Positions 21,282 to 29,741 of a stretch of 64,000 nt of DNA are shown one piece after another. The stretch spans positions 1,058,501 through 1,122,500 of the forward strand of contig JACVTC010000009.1 in the NCBI GenBank assembly GCA_016946835.1. Reading direction: 5' to 3'. Numbering within the stretch: position 1 is the first letter of the stretch; each line of letters opens with the position of its first letter. Source of the DNA: Neocallimastix lanati (nom. inval.) (taxonomy: Eukaryota; Neocallimastigomycota; Neocallimastigomycetes; Neocallimastigales; Neocallimastigaceae). A program made the translations under genes and the position numbers. The notes under the pieces are model-generated. The model did no database searches. It was not told where the DNA came from and saw only the letters and a list, made by a program, of their open reading frames with translations.

Positions 21282-21440
21282 AATAAAAAATAATTATTAA
21301 ATACTAATCAATAATTAATAAATAAAAAAATAATTATTAAATACTAATCAATAATTAATAAATAAAAAAATAATTATTAAATACTAATCAATAATTAATA
21401 AATAAAAAAATAATTATTAAATACTAATCAATAATTAATA
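21282..21440. repeat. 40-bp tandem repeat, about four copies
   Basis: The unit containing TAATTATTAAATACTAATCA recurs exactly every 40 bp at 21301, 21341, 21381 and 21421. It lies about 100 bp outside the gypsy-2 5' LTR. Confidence 0.9.
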
Positions 21441-21539
21441 AATACTAATTAATAATTAGATATATATATTTGTATAATATTTAAAATAAAGTTATTACAA
21501 TTATTTTAATATAACTGAACTTTAAATTTAAATATTTAA

Positions 21540-22105
21540 TGATATAAAATGAAATATTCAAACCTTAATTAATATAAAATTAGTTTTTATTATTCAAACA
21601 TAAATTAATGTCATAAATCAAATTTAAATCTAATGATTTTACAACAATTTCAATATGTGGCTTGATTACTCTATATTAATTATATATTTAATTAATAATA
21701 AATTTTATAGCATAAATCAATGTTTTAATTATATTCTTAACATTTTATATTTATATTTATATAGTTATTAAATATTTCCTTAAATAATAATTATTAATAG
21801 TTTATTCTAATCACAGGAACAATTAATTAAATAGTTAATTATAACTAAATAACATAAAAATAAAGCATTTCTCCGAATTAAGAGAATAGCTGAGCTGTAG
21901 TCGTCGTTGTTAAGTAAAAGTTAAGATTAAAAGTTATATTATGTTAAGTTAGTTTGTAATTAAAAGTATAAGAAAGTTGTTAAATATTCTTTTTAAATTA
22001 TATGTAGTTTTTTATATAAAATTAAATAAATAAATAAATAATAAATTAATAAATTTAATAAATAAATCCCAACAAAAGTACATCGAACATTTGAGTTGTA
22101 TATCA
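21540..22105 (+). repeat. 5' LTR of gypsy-2
   Basis: 566 bp; tips TGATAT/ATATCA form a 6-bp inverted repeat. The last about 55 nt can pair with the leader downstream of the primer site (see findings). Confidence 0.94.
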
Positions 22106-22107
22106 TT

Positions 22108-22122
22108 TGGTGGAGATATCGG
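22108..22122 (+). other. Primer-binding site of gypsy-2
   Basis: TGGTGGAGATATCGG, two bases after the LTR, complementary to a tRNA 3' end ...CCGATATCTCCACCA. The CTCCACCA end would suit a tRNA-Ala, but this is tentative. The gag-only element uses the same sequence. Confidence 0.8.
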
Positions 22123-22191
22123 CTCTTGTGGGAGGAAAATATATTTATTAAATTTTAATATTATTTTTTTAATAAAATAAAATAAAATATA

Positions 22192-22193
<2 letters not shown>

Positions 22194-22237
<44 letters not shown>
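22194..22237 (+). repeat. Poly(A) tract in the gypsy-2 leader
   Basis: About 40 consecutive A residues between primer site and gag start; likely slippage expansion after or before insertion. Confidence 0.8.
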
Positions 22238-22240
<3 letters not shown>

Positions 22241-22932
22241 TTTTCGATTAAAGAATTTTTCAGTCAATTAGAAAATAGAATTAAAGTTAAAAATATGACT
22301 GAAGAATTAATTAAAAATCAAAATAAACTAATGCAATTCCAATGCATTCAAGTCCTTTCAGATTCAAATAAGGATGTTGATGCTTGGTATAACCAGATGA
22401 AGGCTTGGATCACTCTTTACCAAATTACTGATGAAAAAGAAATTTTTAATAATTGTAAATTTAAAGTGATTGGTAAAAGTATCCATTGTCTTAATGCATT
22501 AGTAACTAAAGATGTGGATAATAATATTGTTTATCCATCTTTAGAAGAAATACGTGATGCTCTTCTTGAATTTCATGACTTATATATGGATCCAGAAGAC
22601 ATCATTGATAAACTTAAAAATATGGCAATATCTACCAGAGGAAATATAAAGGAATTTAATAAAGAATATAAAGAATTATATAATAAACTCGATGAAGATG
22701 ATCGTAGATGCATTTCTGTTTCTGATTATTTGAAGTCAATTTTTAACAAGAAAGAGGCATGGAAGGGTGTTAAACTTGCGGGAAAAAGAATTAGTCTAGC
22801 AAAAGCTTTTTCTACAGCTGAATTAATTGATGAAGTTGAAAATGAATGTGGAAAAAGAACTAGTAACTCTAATGGAAATTCTTCTTACAACCAAAAATTT
22901 AATTCACATAATAACAAAATTTTTAATAATAA

Positions 22933-23329
22933 TGATATAAAACAAATATGTGTAGTAACATATTTGTATATTTAATAATAATTATTAAATATTAAATTTA
23001 TATTTTTTGATAATAATTATTTTATTTTATTTTATTTCAATATGTGTTCAATATGTATTATTATAATTATAATAATTATAATACTTTATTTCATATAAAA
23101 TTTATATATTTCTATATATTAGAATATATAATTAATATATTACCTATTTCTTATAAATAGATTAGATTATTTATATTAGAAATAGAGAACTCGCTTGTAA
23201 AATTTTAGGAATTAGAATTATTATTTTTAATTGTACGAATATTATAATTTTATTAATAAAATTTACTAAACTACCATTATTTAAAACCCACTGCTTATAA
23301 ATTATTGCACATAAAAGTCCCGCATATCA
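22933..23329 (+). repeat. 5' LTR of the gag-only element
   Basis: 397 bp. Its first ten bases TGATATAAAA and last six ATATCA are the same as in gypsy-2 although the bodies differ. Positions 23263-23305 can fold onto the leader at 23368-23405. Confidence 0.94.
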
Positions 23330-23334
23330 AAAAT

Positions 23335-23350
23335 TGGTGGAGATATCGGG
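23335..23350 (+). other. Primer-binding site of the gag-only element
   Basis: TGGTGGAGATATCGGG, five bases after the LTR; the first 15 bases are identical to the gypsy-2 site, so both are primed by the same tRNA. Confidence 0.8.
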
Positions 23351-23756
23351 GATGTGCTGTGTAAAAAATAATTTATAAGTAGTGGCGTTTAGTAATTTTG
23401 TTAATTAATTATAAATACGTATATATTTACATAAATTCTCTTCAGTCAGGATTAATTAAAATACACTGTTTAGGATATAAAATTTTAATTTTTTTATTGG
23501 TTATTTATAATTATTTTATTTTTGGTGAAGAGAGAGTTATGTATTATATATATTTCCATTCATTTTAGTATAGTTTAAATAAATTGTTTTAAAATAAAAA
23601 AAAAATATTAATAAGTATTAGGAAAATTTTATAATTATATTAAATAATAAAAAAAAATAATAATAATAATAATAATACATATATATATAAATATATATTT
23701 AATATTAAATATTAATAACGAATAACTGGATACATAATTAATTAATTGGAAATAAA

Positions 23757-25892
23757 ATGTCAGGTACCGGTTCCCTCAGAAGTACAAGTTCGGGTAAGGG
23801 TAACGTTGATACTAGAACCCTCCCTAGAATTGGTGGTTTGCATAGAGATGCTGAAATCTGGAAATTTAGAATGAACGATTGGTTTCGTAGAGAAGGAGTT
23901 ATTACAATAGAAAATAAGTTTAGTTATATTATTACCGCTGCTGAAGATGATATCATCCCGTCACTAAGAGAAGAACAGGTTAGACTTAATAGAGTTCCTA
24001 CCTTAGATGAATGTGTTGCCCTTATAAAAAAGAAGTATTGGAGAGAAAATAAAAAAATAGATAAGTTAAGACAGTTAAAAAGAATAATCATTGAACCTAA
24101 CGAAACAATATTTGATTTTAATACAAGATATTTGAAACTTTACGACCAGTTGGAAACTCAAGATAAAGTATCATTTTCCGTCATTGACTATGAAAATTCT
24201 TTAAGACCAAGGTTCCAGATTTACGAACGAGTAGTAATGGCAGAAACCAGTACTATTGAAGAAGCCTGTAATTTAGCAGAAAAATATGAAAATATATTAA
24301 AGGAATCTCACTGGAGAAATGAAAGAAGTTCATATAATTATAATAATTATTCATCTATTAAGCAACCAATTGTTACTTCTATTAATAACACTAATAATTT
24401 ATGGAATAGAAATTGTACGAATTTTAGGAACTTAAGAAGTACTTCTATAAATATGCCTTCTAATGATATCCATAAAGTTAATTATAATATCATAAATAAT
24501 TATAATAATGTAAATAAAATGAAACATTTACAAATTAAAACTTGTTTCTTTTGTGATAAGCCTGGGCATCTTACTAAGGATTGTACCGACTTGGCCAGAA
24601 TAAAACAAGATCATAATTTTTCTAATTACATCAATTCTCCCAAAAACTATTTCACTGCTACTAGACGAAGTAAAGATTATAGATATGCATCACTAATTGA
24701 AGATAAAGGAAATTTCAAAAATAATAATAATAATAATATAGATATTAATAACATCAATAATTTAGGAGTTAGGGTTGGAAATTATGATAATATTAGTGAT
24801 AATAATATATCATACAATTTAATAAATCGGAAAATTTTAAAACCAAAATTAAATAATAATTCAACAATTAACAATAGTAACAAGAATAGTAATTATAAAG
24901 GAAATGACAGCAGTAAAGATAAAAATAATATTGATAACATTAATGAGAGTATAAATAAGAATAAAATAAATAATAACATTTTAAATAATAATATACCGAA
25001 CTTGACTAAGAATTATAACAATAACAAAAATAATATGAATATTAATAATAAAAATAATAATAATTATAATAATAAAATTAATAATAATAAAAATGATACA
25101 ATTGATGACATAATAAACGCGAAACTAAATAAATTAAACGAGTTAAAATTGGATAATTTCAGAGAAAATAATAAATTAGTAAATAATAGTAATAGCAAAT
25201 GCAAAACAAACAATAATATTATAATTACTAGAGAAGAAAATAAAAATAAAATTAAAGGTAGTGCAGATTTTAAGAAAAATCAAAATAATAATATTGAGAT
25301 TAATAGTATTGTAATAATAAATAATAAGGAAAATATTAATTCAAATAGTAAAAATAAAAATATTATTAATAATTCTGAAAATATAAGAAACAAAATAAAT
25401 AGTCATACAATTGTAAAAGAAGAAATAAATATCAATGAATCTGTTAAAGTTGATAGCATTATCAATATAATTAATAAATCTATAACTTCTAGTTTGGTTA
25501 CGGAAATAAATATTATTGATAGTAACAATTCAAAAGTAGATAATATTCAAATTATTTCAAATGCTAATAAAAATGAACAATTTATAAAAAAAAATTATTC
25601 AGTTAATAATATTACTAATATAAAAGAAAGAAAAATTAATAATAATAATTCTCCGGTTGATTTTAGTAATATTATAAATGTAGATAGTGATAAGAAAATA
25701 CAAATTAAAAAAATTAAAAAAATAATTAAAATTCCATATATTTATATTCAAAATAATGATAAAAATAAAATAAATATTTATAAAATTATGATGCCCAAAC
25801 CTGAAATCTCGTTAAAGAAGATTATTAATTATAGCAATAATCGCGTAGATACCAAACGGACAAATAGGAATTATAAATATAAAAGAAAATAA
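23757..25892 (+). CDS. Gag protein of the gag-only element, with a long Asn-rich tail
   Basis: 711 residues from ATG 23757. Residues about 20-180 are a retrotransposon-gag capsid domain (DAEIWKFRMNDWFRREGV; LRQLKRIIIEPNETIFDFNT). A CCHC knuckle CFFCDKPGHLTKDC lies near residues 263-276. The remaining about 430 residues are mostly Asn, Lys and Ile with no recognisable fold. A 711-codon frame free of stops in such AT-rich sequence suggests it is still translated and selected. It ends about 85 nt before the 3' LTR, with no pol frame behind it. The protein presumably packages the element's RNA, alone or by co-assembly with the Gag of an autonomous relative. Confidence 0.88.
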   Translation: MSGTGSLRSTSSGKGNVDTRTLPRIGGLHRDAEIWKFRMNDWFRREGVITIENKFSYIITAAEDDIIPSLREEQVRLNRVPTLDECVALIKKKYWRENKKIDKLRQLKRIIIEPNETIFDFNTRYLKLYDQLETQDKVSFSVIDYENSLRPRFQIYERVVMAETSTIEEACNLAEKYENILKESHWRNERSSYNYNNYSSIKQPIVTSINNTNNLWNRNCTNFRNLRSTSINMPSNDIHKVNYNIINNYNNVNKMKHLQIKTCFFCDKPGHLTKDCTDLARIKQDHNFSNYINSPKNYFTATRRSKDYRYASLIEDKGNFKNNNNNNIDINNINNLGVRVGNYDNISDNNISYNLINRKILKPKLNNNSTINNSNKNSNYKGNDSSKDKNNIDNINESINKNKINNNILNNNIPNLTKNYNNNKNNMNINNKNNNNYNNKINNNKNDTIDDIINAKLNKLNELKLDNFRENNKLVNNSNSKCKTNNNIIITREENKNKIKGSADFKKNQNNNIEINSIVIINNKENINSNSKNKNIINNSENIRNKINSHTIVKEEININESVKVDSIINIINKSITSSLVTEINIIDSNNSKVDNIQIISNANKNEQFIKKNYSVNNITNIKERKINNNNSPVDFSNIINVDSDKKIQIKKIKKIIKIPYIYIQNNDKNKINIYKIMMPKPEISLKKIINYSNNRVDTKRTNRNYKYKRK

Positions 25893-25978
25893 AATTTTAA
25901 AATTATTATTTATTTTAATTAAACCTTATATTTTCTTTTAAAAAAAATATATAGTTTAATTTTTAGCAAGGGCATTTC

Positions 25979-26375
25979 TGATATAAAACAAATATGTGTA
26001 GTAACATATTTGTATATTTAATAATAATTATTAAATATTAAATTTATATTTTTTGATAATAATTATTTTATTTTATTTTATTTCAATATGTGTTCAATAT
26101 GTATTATTATAATTATAATAATTATAATACTTTATTTCATATAAAATTTATATATTTCTATATATTAGAATATATAATTAATATATTACCTATTTCTTAT
26201 AAATAGATTAGATTATTTATATTAGAAATAGAGAACTCGCTTGTAAAATTTTAGGAATTAGAATTATTATTTTTAATTGTACGAATATTATAATTTTATT
26301 AATAAAATTTACTAAACTACCATTATTTAAAACCCACTGCTTATAAATTATTGCACATAAAAGTCCCGCATATCA
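25979..26375 (+). repeat. 3' LTR of the gag-only element
   Basis: 397 bp, same sequence as the 5' copy by eye. The preceding GCAAGGGCATTTC is the only candidate polypurine tract and is poor. Confidence 0.94.
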
Positions 26376-26595
26376 ATAAACCAGTCACTCATGAATCACG
26401 TGATAATAATTTCAAAAATAATAATTTGAATAATGATGGAAATAAAGGTAAATATAGAGTCCAGATGTGCTATTTTTGTAATGAAGAAGGTCATAAGAAA
26501 TACAATTGTCCAAAATTTAATCATTTTGAATATTTGAAATACCAAAGAATGTTAAATGAAGAATCAAGTGGTTCTACTAATGTCTCAAACGAACG

Positions 26596-26653
26596 TTTAA
26601 ACTACTAAGAGGGAGTGAACGTTCTCCCTTAAATTCCAATAACGTTCCTGAGA
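26596..26653 (+). promoter_or_regulatory. Predicted -1 ribosomal frameshift signal of gypsy-2
   Basis: Gag ends CGT TTA AAC TAC TAA, giving the slippery heptamer TTTAAAC (26596-26602) in the correct phase. The pol frame (TTT AAA CTA CTA AGA) is exactly the -1 frame and has no start codon for over 400 nt. Seven nt downstream is a 6-bp stem AGGGAG/CTCCCT with the 8-nt loop TGAACGTT. The loop's GAACGTT is complementary to AACGTTC shortly downstream, a 7-bp second stem for a pseudoknot. Same layout as gypsy-1 with different paired sequences. Confidence 0.82.
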
Positions 26654-28977
26654 AGAAGAAATATTTTGTTGATGCTGCCAAAAGAAAGGAGTTTTCTTTA
26701 GATGCTGGAACGGAAATTAGGAAAGCTAAAGCGAATACAGCTAATAGAAGTGATATTTTCCAAAAAGATGAAGAAGAAAAAGATGAAGTAGAAGAAGAAG
26801 TTGATTTATCTAAAAGGAAAATACTAAAACCTAAAGTTAGAAAGAATTTAAAGACGATTACCTTTAATGAGAGCATTAAAATAAATAAATCTTCTCCAGA
26901 TTTAAACAATAATAATAATCATGTTATTAATGATAATAAATTAAACAAAGATGAAGAAATTAAAAATAAAAATAAAATTAATAAAGAAAGTAATAATTAT
27001 GTTAACAAATCATCACGTGAAGACCAGTTGAATAACAAAAATAGAAATAATTTCAAAAATTCAAATATTAATAATTTACAAGGAACTGTAATTAATAAGA
27101 AAGTGGACTTTGAAGAAACAAAATTAAAAATTAATGAACAGGAAGGTAACACAAAACCAGAACGTCACATAAATCTAGCTAAATTAACCAATATGGAACC
27201 GTATGAAATTATTAAAGATTTAGCCAATACCAAATGCAATATTACTTTTGGTCAAATTCTAGATATATGTCCCAAATTAAGGTCCGAATTAACAAAAAAT
27301 TTAAAATTAGAAAAAATTAAATTTGTTAGCTCTTTGGACGCCATGAAACCTTTTATTATTAATGAAGAAGAAAATAATCAGAATAAAATAGAAAATACAA
27401 AATTTCATAGTGACGACTTGGGAATCGTAAATGCATCGGTAGACAATACCGAAGGAAGATTACTCATAGATTCTGGAAGTAATTTGAATTTAGTGAGTAC
27501 TAGTTATATTAATAGTCTACCTGGTACCTATGAACAAGTTAATATATGTAGAGGCAGAATTTATGAAGCTCTTGGGGATAGTACTATTGCGAATGCTATC
27601 GTGGTTCGACTAAAAGTTTCAATTAATAATTATACTTTCACAGCAGATTTCTGTGTTATTGATCATAAAGATATTTACTTTGATTTCTTATTAGGACTTA
27701 AATCAATTGCTGATAATTACCTTTTTATTCATCCTATGTTAAGATCATTGTGTCGTTTTACTTCAGTTGAAAACTTTGATATCATTGCTCCTATCGTTGA
27801 GAACCAAGTTATTGAAAAGAATTCGTGTGGTATCAATTTTATTAGACCTAATAAGAATAATGAAGAAAATAGTATAAAAGAAATATCTAAGAAAAAGGAA
27901 GTATCATCTCAGGAGGGAAAGAATAAGGACTTAAGAAAGAAGGACATTATGAAAAGTAAAAATTTTAATAAATCAGAAAAGTTAAAAATTTCTAATGCAA
28001 AAATTCCAAAAATTAATTTAGACAATAAAATTAAAAATTTCAAAATTATTTCAAATTTAAAAATTTCGAGGGAAAAAGCAAGGTATATAGAAAATCCAAA
28101 AATCATGGAATATTCCAAAAATTCAATAAATTCTGGAGACACCAAAGATAATAAAATTTATTATAATCAAAATATATATAGAAATAAATTAACTAATTTA
28201 AATGATAATATATTAGAATATATTAATAATATGAAGAATAATATAAATTGTAATAGACATATACAAGAAATAAATCAAAATAAATTAAAAAAATTTATAA
28301 ATCAATTGATTCAATTAAAATCCAATATCATTGAGTATAATAATATATTGCACAATATAAATACCTATATATTACAATATAATGAAAGAGATGCTTTTAT
28401 GGATGAAAAACATAAAATTAAAGATCTATGTCAATTGCAAAATCAATTATACCAAGTTTTCAATAATATAATATTATATATGAATAAAATATTAGAAAAT
28501 AAAATAGATACATATATTAACAATAATAATTACCAAGTTAATGCTATAAATCATAAAGATTCTAGTAGTAATGAAAGTGCAAATGAAATAGAACAAGAAC
28601 AAAATGAAATTAATACTAAAGGTAACAAAGAAATTAGTGAATTTAAGAAAGAAGTTTTAGAGGACCATTTTATAAATTTAAATGCAGAAGAATACATTAA
28701 AGACCGAGATAACTCTAGAAAAATTATCATGAAAAATGAATTTTCAAATACTACAGAAAAATATGCAACAAAGAAACAAAATGAAATAAAAATTGGCGAG
28801 TTAGTCAAAGTAAAAAAATTTTCGAGATATAAATTAGACCCTTATTTTGTTGGACCTTATCAAGTAGTTAAAAAGAAATTTAATACAGTTCAATTAATGG
28901 ATCCTAACACACATACATGCTTACAACGACCAGTACACCTTAAAAATATTATAAAATTTAATACAACTAATGTATAG
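26596..28977 (+). CDS. gypsy-2 Pol, internally deleted: protease fused to integrase tail
   Basis: Open from the slippery site to 28977 without a stop. After a Lys/Glu-rich leader comes a conserved leader segment (THEME: ITFGQILDICPKLRSELTKN, the counterpart of ITFAQLFSVSPSLRKLCAKG in gypsy-1) and a retropepsin-like aspartic protease with LLIDSGSNLNLVS (near 27460). From about 27830 the protein is an about 300-residue Lys/Asn/Ile-rich stretch. The last about 60 residues are the GPF/Y end of a gypsy integrase (IGELVKVKKF, LDPYFVGPYQVVKKKF). RT, RNase H and the integrase zinc finger and core are absent. The frame nevertheless stays open, which suggests the deleted form has been propagating as such. 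Confidence 0.85.
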   Translation, partial: FKLLRGSERSPLNSNNVPEKKKYFVDAAKRKEFSLDAGTEIRKAKANTANRSDIFQKDEEEKDEVEEEVDLSKRKILKPKVRKNLKTITFNESIKINKSSPDLNNNNNHVINDNKLNKDEEIKNKNKINKESNNYVNKSSREDQLNNKNRNNFKNSNINNLQGTVINKKVDFEETKLKINEQEGNTKPERHINLAKLTNMEPYEIIKDLANTKCNITFGQILDICPKLRSELTKNLKLEKIKFVSSLDAMKPFIINEEENNQNKIENTKFHSDDLGIVNASVDNTEGRLLIDSGSNLNLVSTSYINSLPGTYEQVNICRGRIYEALGDSTIANAIVVRLKVSINNYTFTADFCVIDHKDIYFDFLLGLKSIADNYLFIHPMLRSLCRFTSVENFDIIAPIVENQVIEKNSCGINFIRPNKNNEENSIKEISKKKEVSSQEGKNKDLRKKDIMKSKNFNKSEKLKISNAKIPKINLDNKIKNFKIISNLKISREKARYIENPKIMEYSKNSINSGDTKDNKIYYNQNIYRNKLTNLNDNILEYINNMKNNINCNRHIQEINQNKLKKFINQLIQLKSNIIEYNNILHNINTYILQYNERDAFMDEKHKIKDLCQLQNQLYQVFNNIILYMNKILENKIDTYINNNNYQVNAINHKDSSSNESANEIEQEQNEINTKGNKEISEFKKEVLEDHFINLNAEEYIKDRDNSRKIIMKNEFSNTTEKYATKKQNEIKIGELVKVKKFSRYKLDPYFVGPYQVVKKKFNTVQLMDPNTHTCLQRPVHLKNIIKFNTTNV

Positions 28978-28986
28978 TTGTATCTT

Positions 28987-28999
28987 AAGGTGGGACGAA
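28987..28999 (+). other. Polypurine tract of gypsy-2
   Basis: AAGGTGGGACGAA immediately upstream of the 3' LTR. Confidence 0.7.
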
Positions 29000-29561
29000 T
29001 GATATAAAATGAAATATTCAAACCTTAATTAATATAAAATTAGTTTTTATCATTCAAACATAAATTAATGTCATAAATCAAATTTAAATCTAATGATTTT
29101 ACAATTTCAATATGTGGCTTGATTACTCTATATTAATTATATATTTAATTAATAATAAATTTTATAGCATAAATCAATGTTTTAATTATATTCTTAACAT
29201 TTTATATTTATATTTATATAGTTATTAAATATTTCCTTAAATAATAATTATTAATAGTTTATTCTAATCACAGGAACAATTAATTAAATAGTTAATTATA
29301 ACTAAATAACATAAAAATAAAGCATTTCTCTGAATTAAGAGAATAGCTGAGCTGTAGTCGTCGTTGTTAAGTAAAAGTTAAGATTAAAAGTTATATTATG
29401 TTAAGTTAGTTTGTAATTAAAAGTATAAGAAAGTTGTTAAATAGTCTTTTTAAATATATGTAGTTTTTTATATAAAATTAAATAAATAAATAAATAATAA
29501 ATTAATAAATTTAATAAATAAATCCCAACAAAAGTACATCGAACTTTTGAGTTGTATATCA
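29000..29561 (+). repeat. 3' LTR of gypsy-2
   Basis: 562 bp; differs from the 5' copy by a 3-nt and a 1-nt deletion and about four substitutions. Confidence 0.94.
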
Positions 29562-29710
29562 TTAATTTATAATATTTAATGAATAATAAAAAAATAATTA
29601 ATTAAATTTTATTTTACTGAACCATATTATTATGTAAAACAAAAAAAAAAAATTATTTTACTGAACCATATTATTATATATAACAAATTAAAAAAAAAAC
29701 TATACATATA

Positions 29711-29741
<31 letters not shown>

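Larger units (their letters stand above)
22933..26375 (+). mobile_element. Gag-only LTR retrotransposon (TR-GAG-like), nested in gypsy-2 gag
   Basis: Two 397-bp LTRs that look identical throughout (22933-23329 and 25979-26375), beginning TGATATAAAAC and ending CATATCA, flanked by a 4-bp ATAA duplication (22929-22932, 26376-26379). Inside are only a primer site and one long open frame for a 711-residue Gag with a zinc knuckle. There is no protease, RT or integrase. This matches the published class of terminal-repeat retrotransposons with a gag domain. It must borrow enzymes from an autonomous gypsy element. Identical LTRs mean very recent movement. Confidence 0.92.
22295..26608 (+). pseudogene. 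gypsy-2 Gag, interrupted by the gag-only element
   Basis: Gag begins at ATG 22295 (MTEELIKNQNKLMQF). A TTG 57 nt upstream in frame is a less likely start because it follows a poly(A) run. The first 638 nt encode the helical capsid-like domain (VDAWYNQMKAWITLYQ, IDKLKNMAISTRGNIKEFNK). The reading is broken at 22932 by the inserted element and resumes at 26380 with the zinc knuckle CYFCNEEGHKKYNC, ending ...RLNY-stop at 26608. Removing the insert and one ATAA copy restores an uninterrupted 288-codon frame, so Gag was functional when the insertion happened. Confidence 0.9.
21540..29561 (+). mobile_element. Ty3/gypsy element lacking RT, RNase H and integrase core (gypsy-2)
   Basis: LTRs (566 and 562 bp) begin TGATATAAAAT and end TATATCA, with TTAA on both outer sides (21536-21539 and 29562-29565) as a 4-bp target duplication. 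Inside are a primer site, gag, a -1 frameshift signal, and a pol frame that has a protease and then jumps to the very end of integrase. No RT, RNase H or catalytic integrase motif is found in any frame, so this element is non-autonomous. A gag-only LTR element is inserted in its gag. About four substitutions and two small indels separate its LTRs. Confidence 0.92.

Noticed and set aside
21282-21440. CRISPR-like array
   Set aside because: The 40-bp units are head-to-tail without unique spacers, and the genome is eukaryotic.
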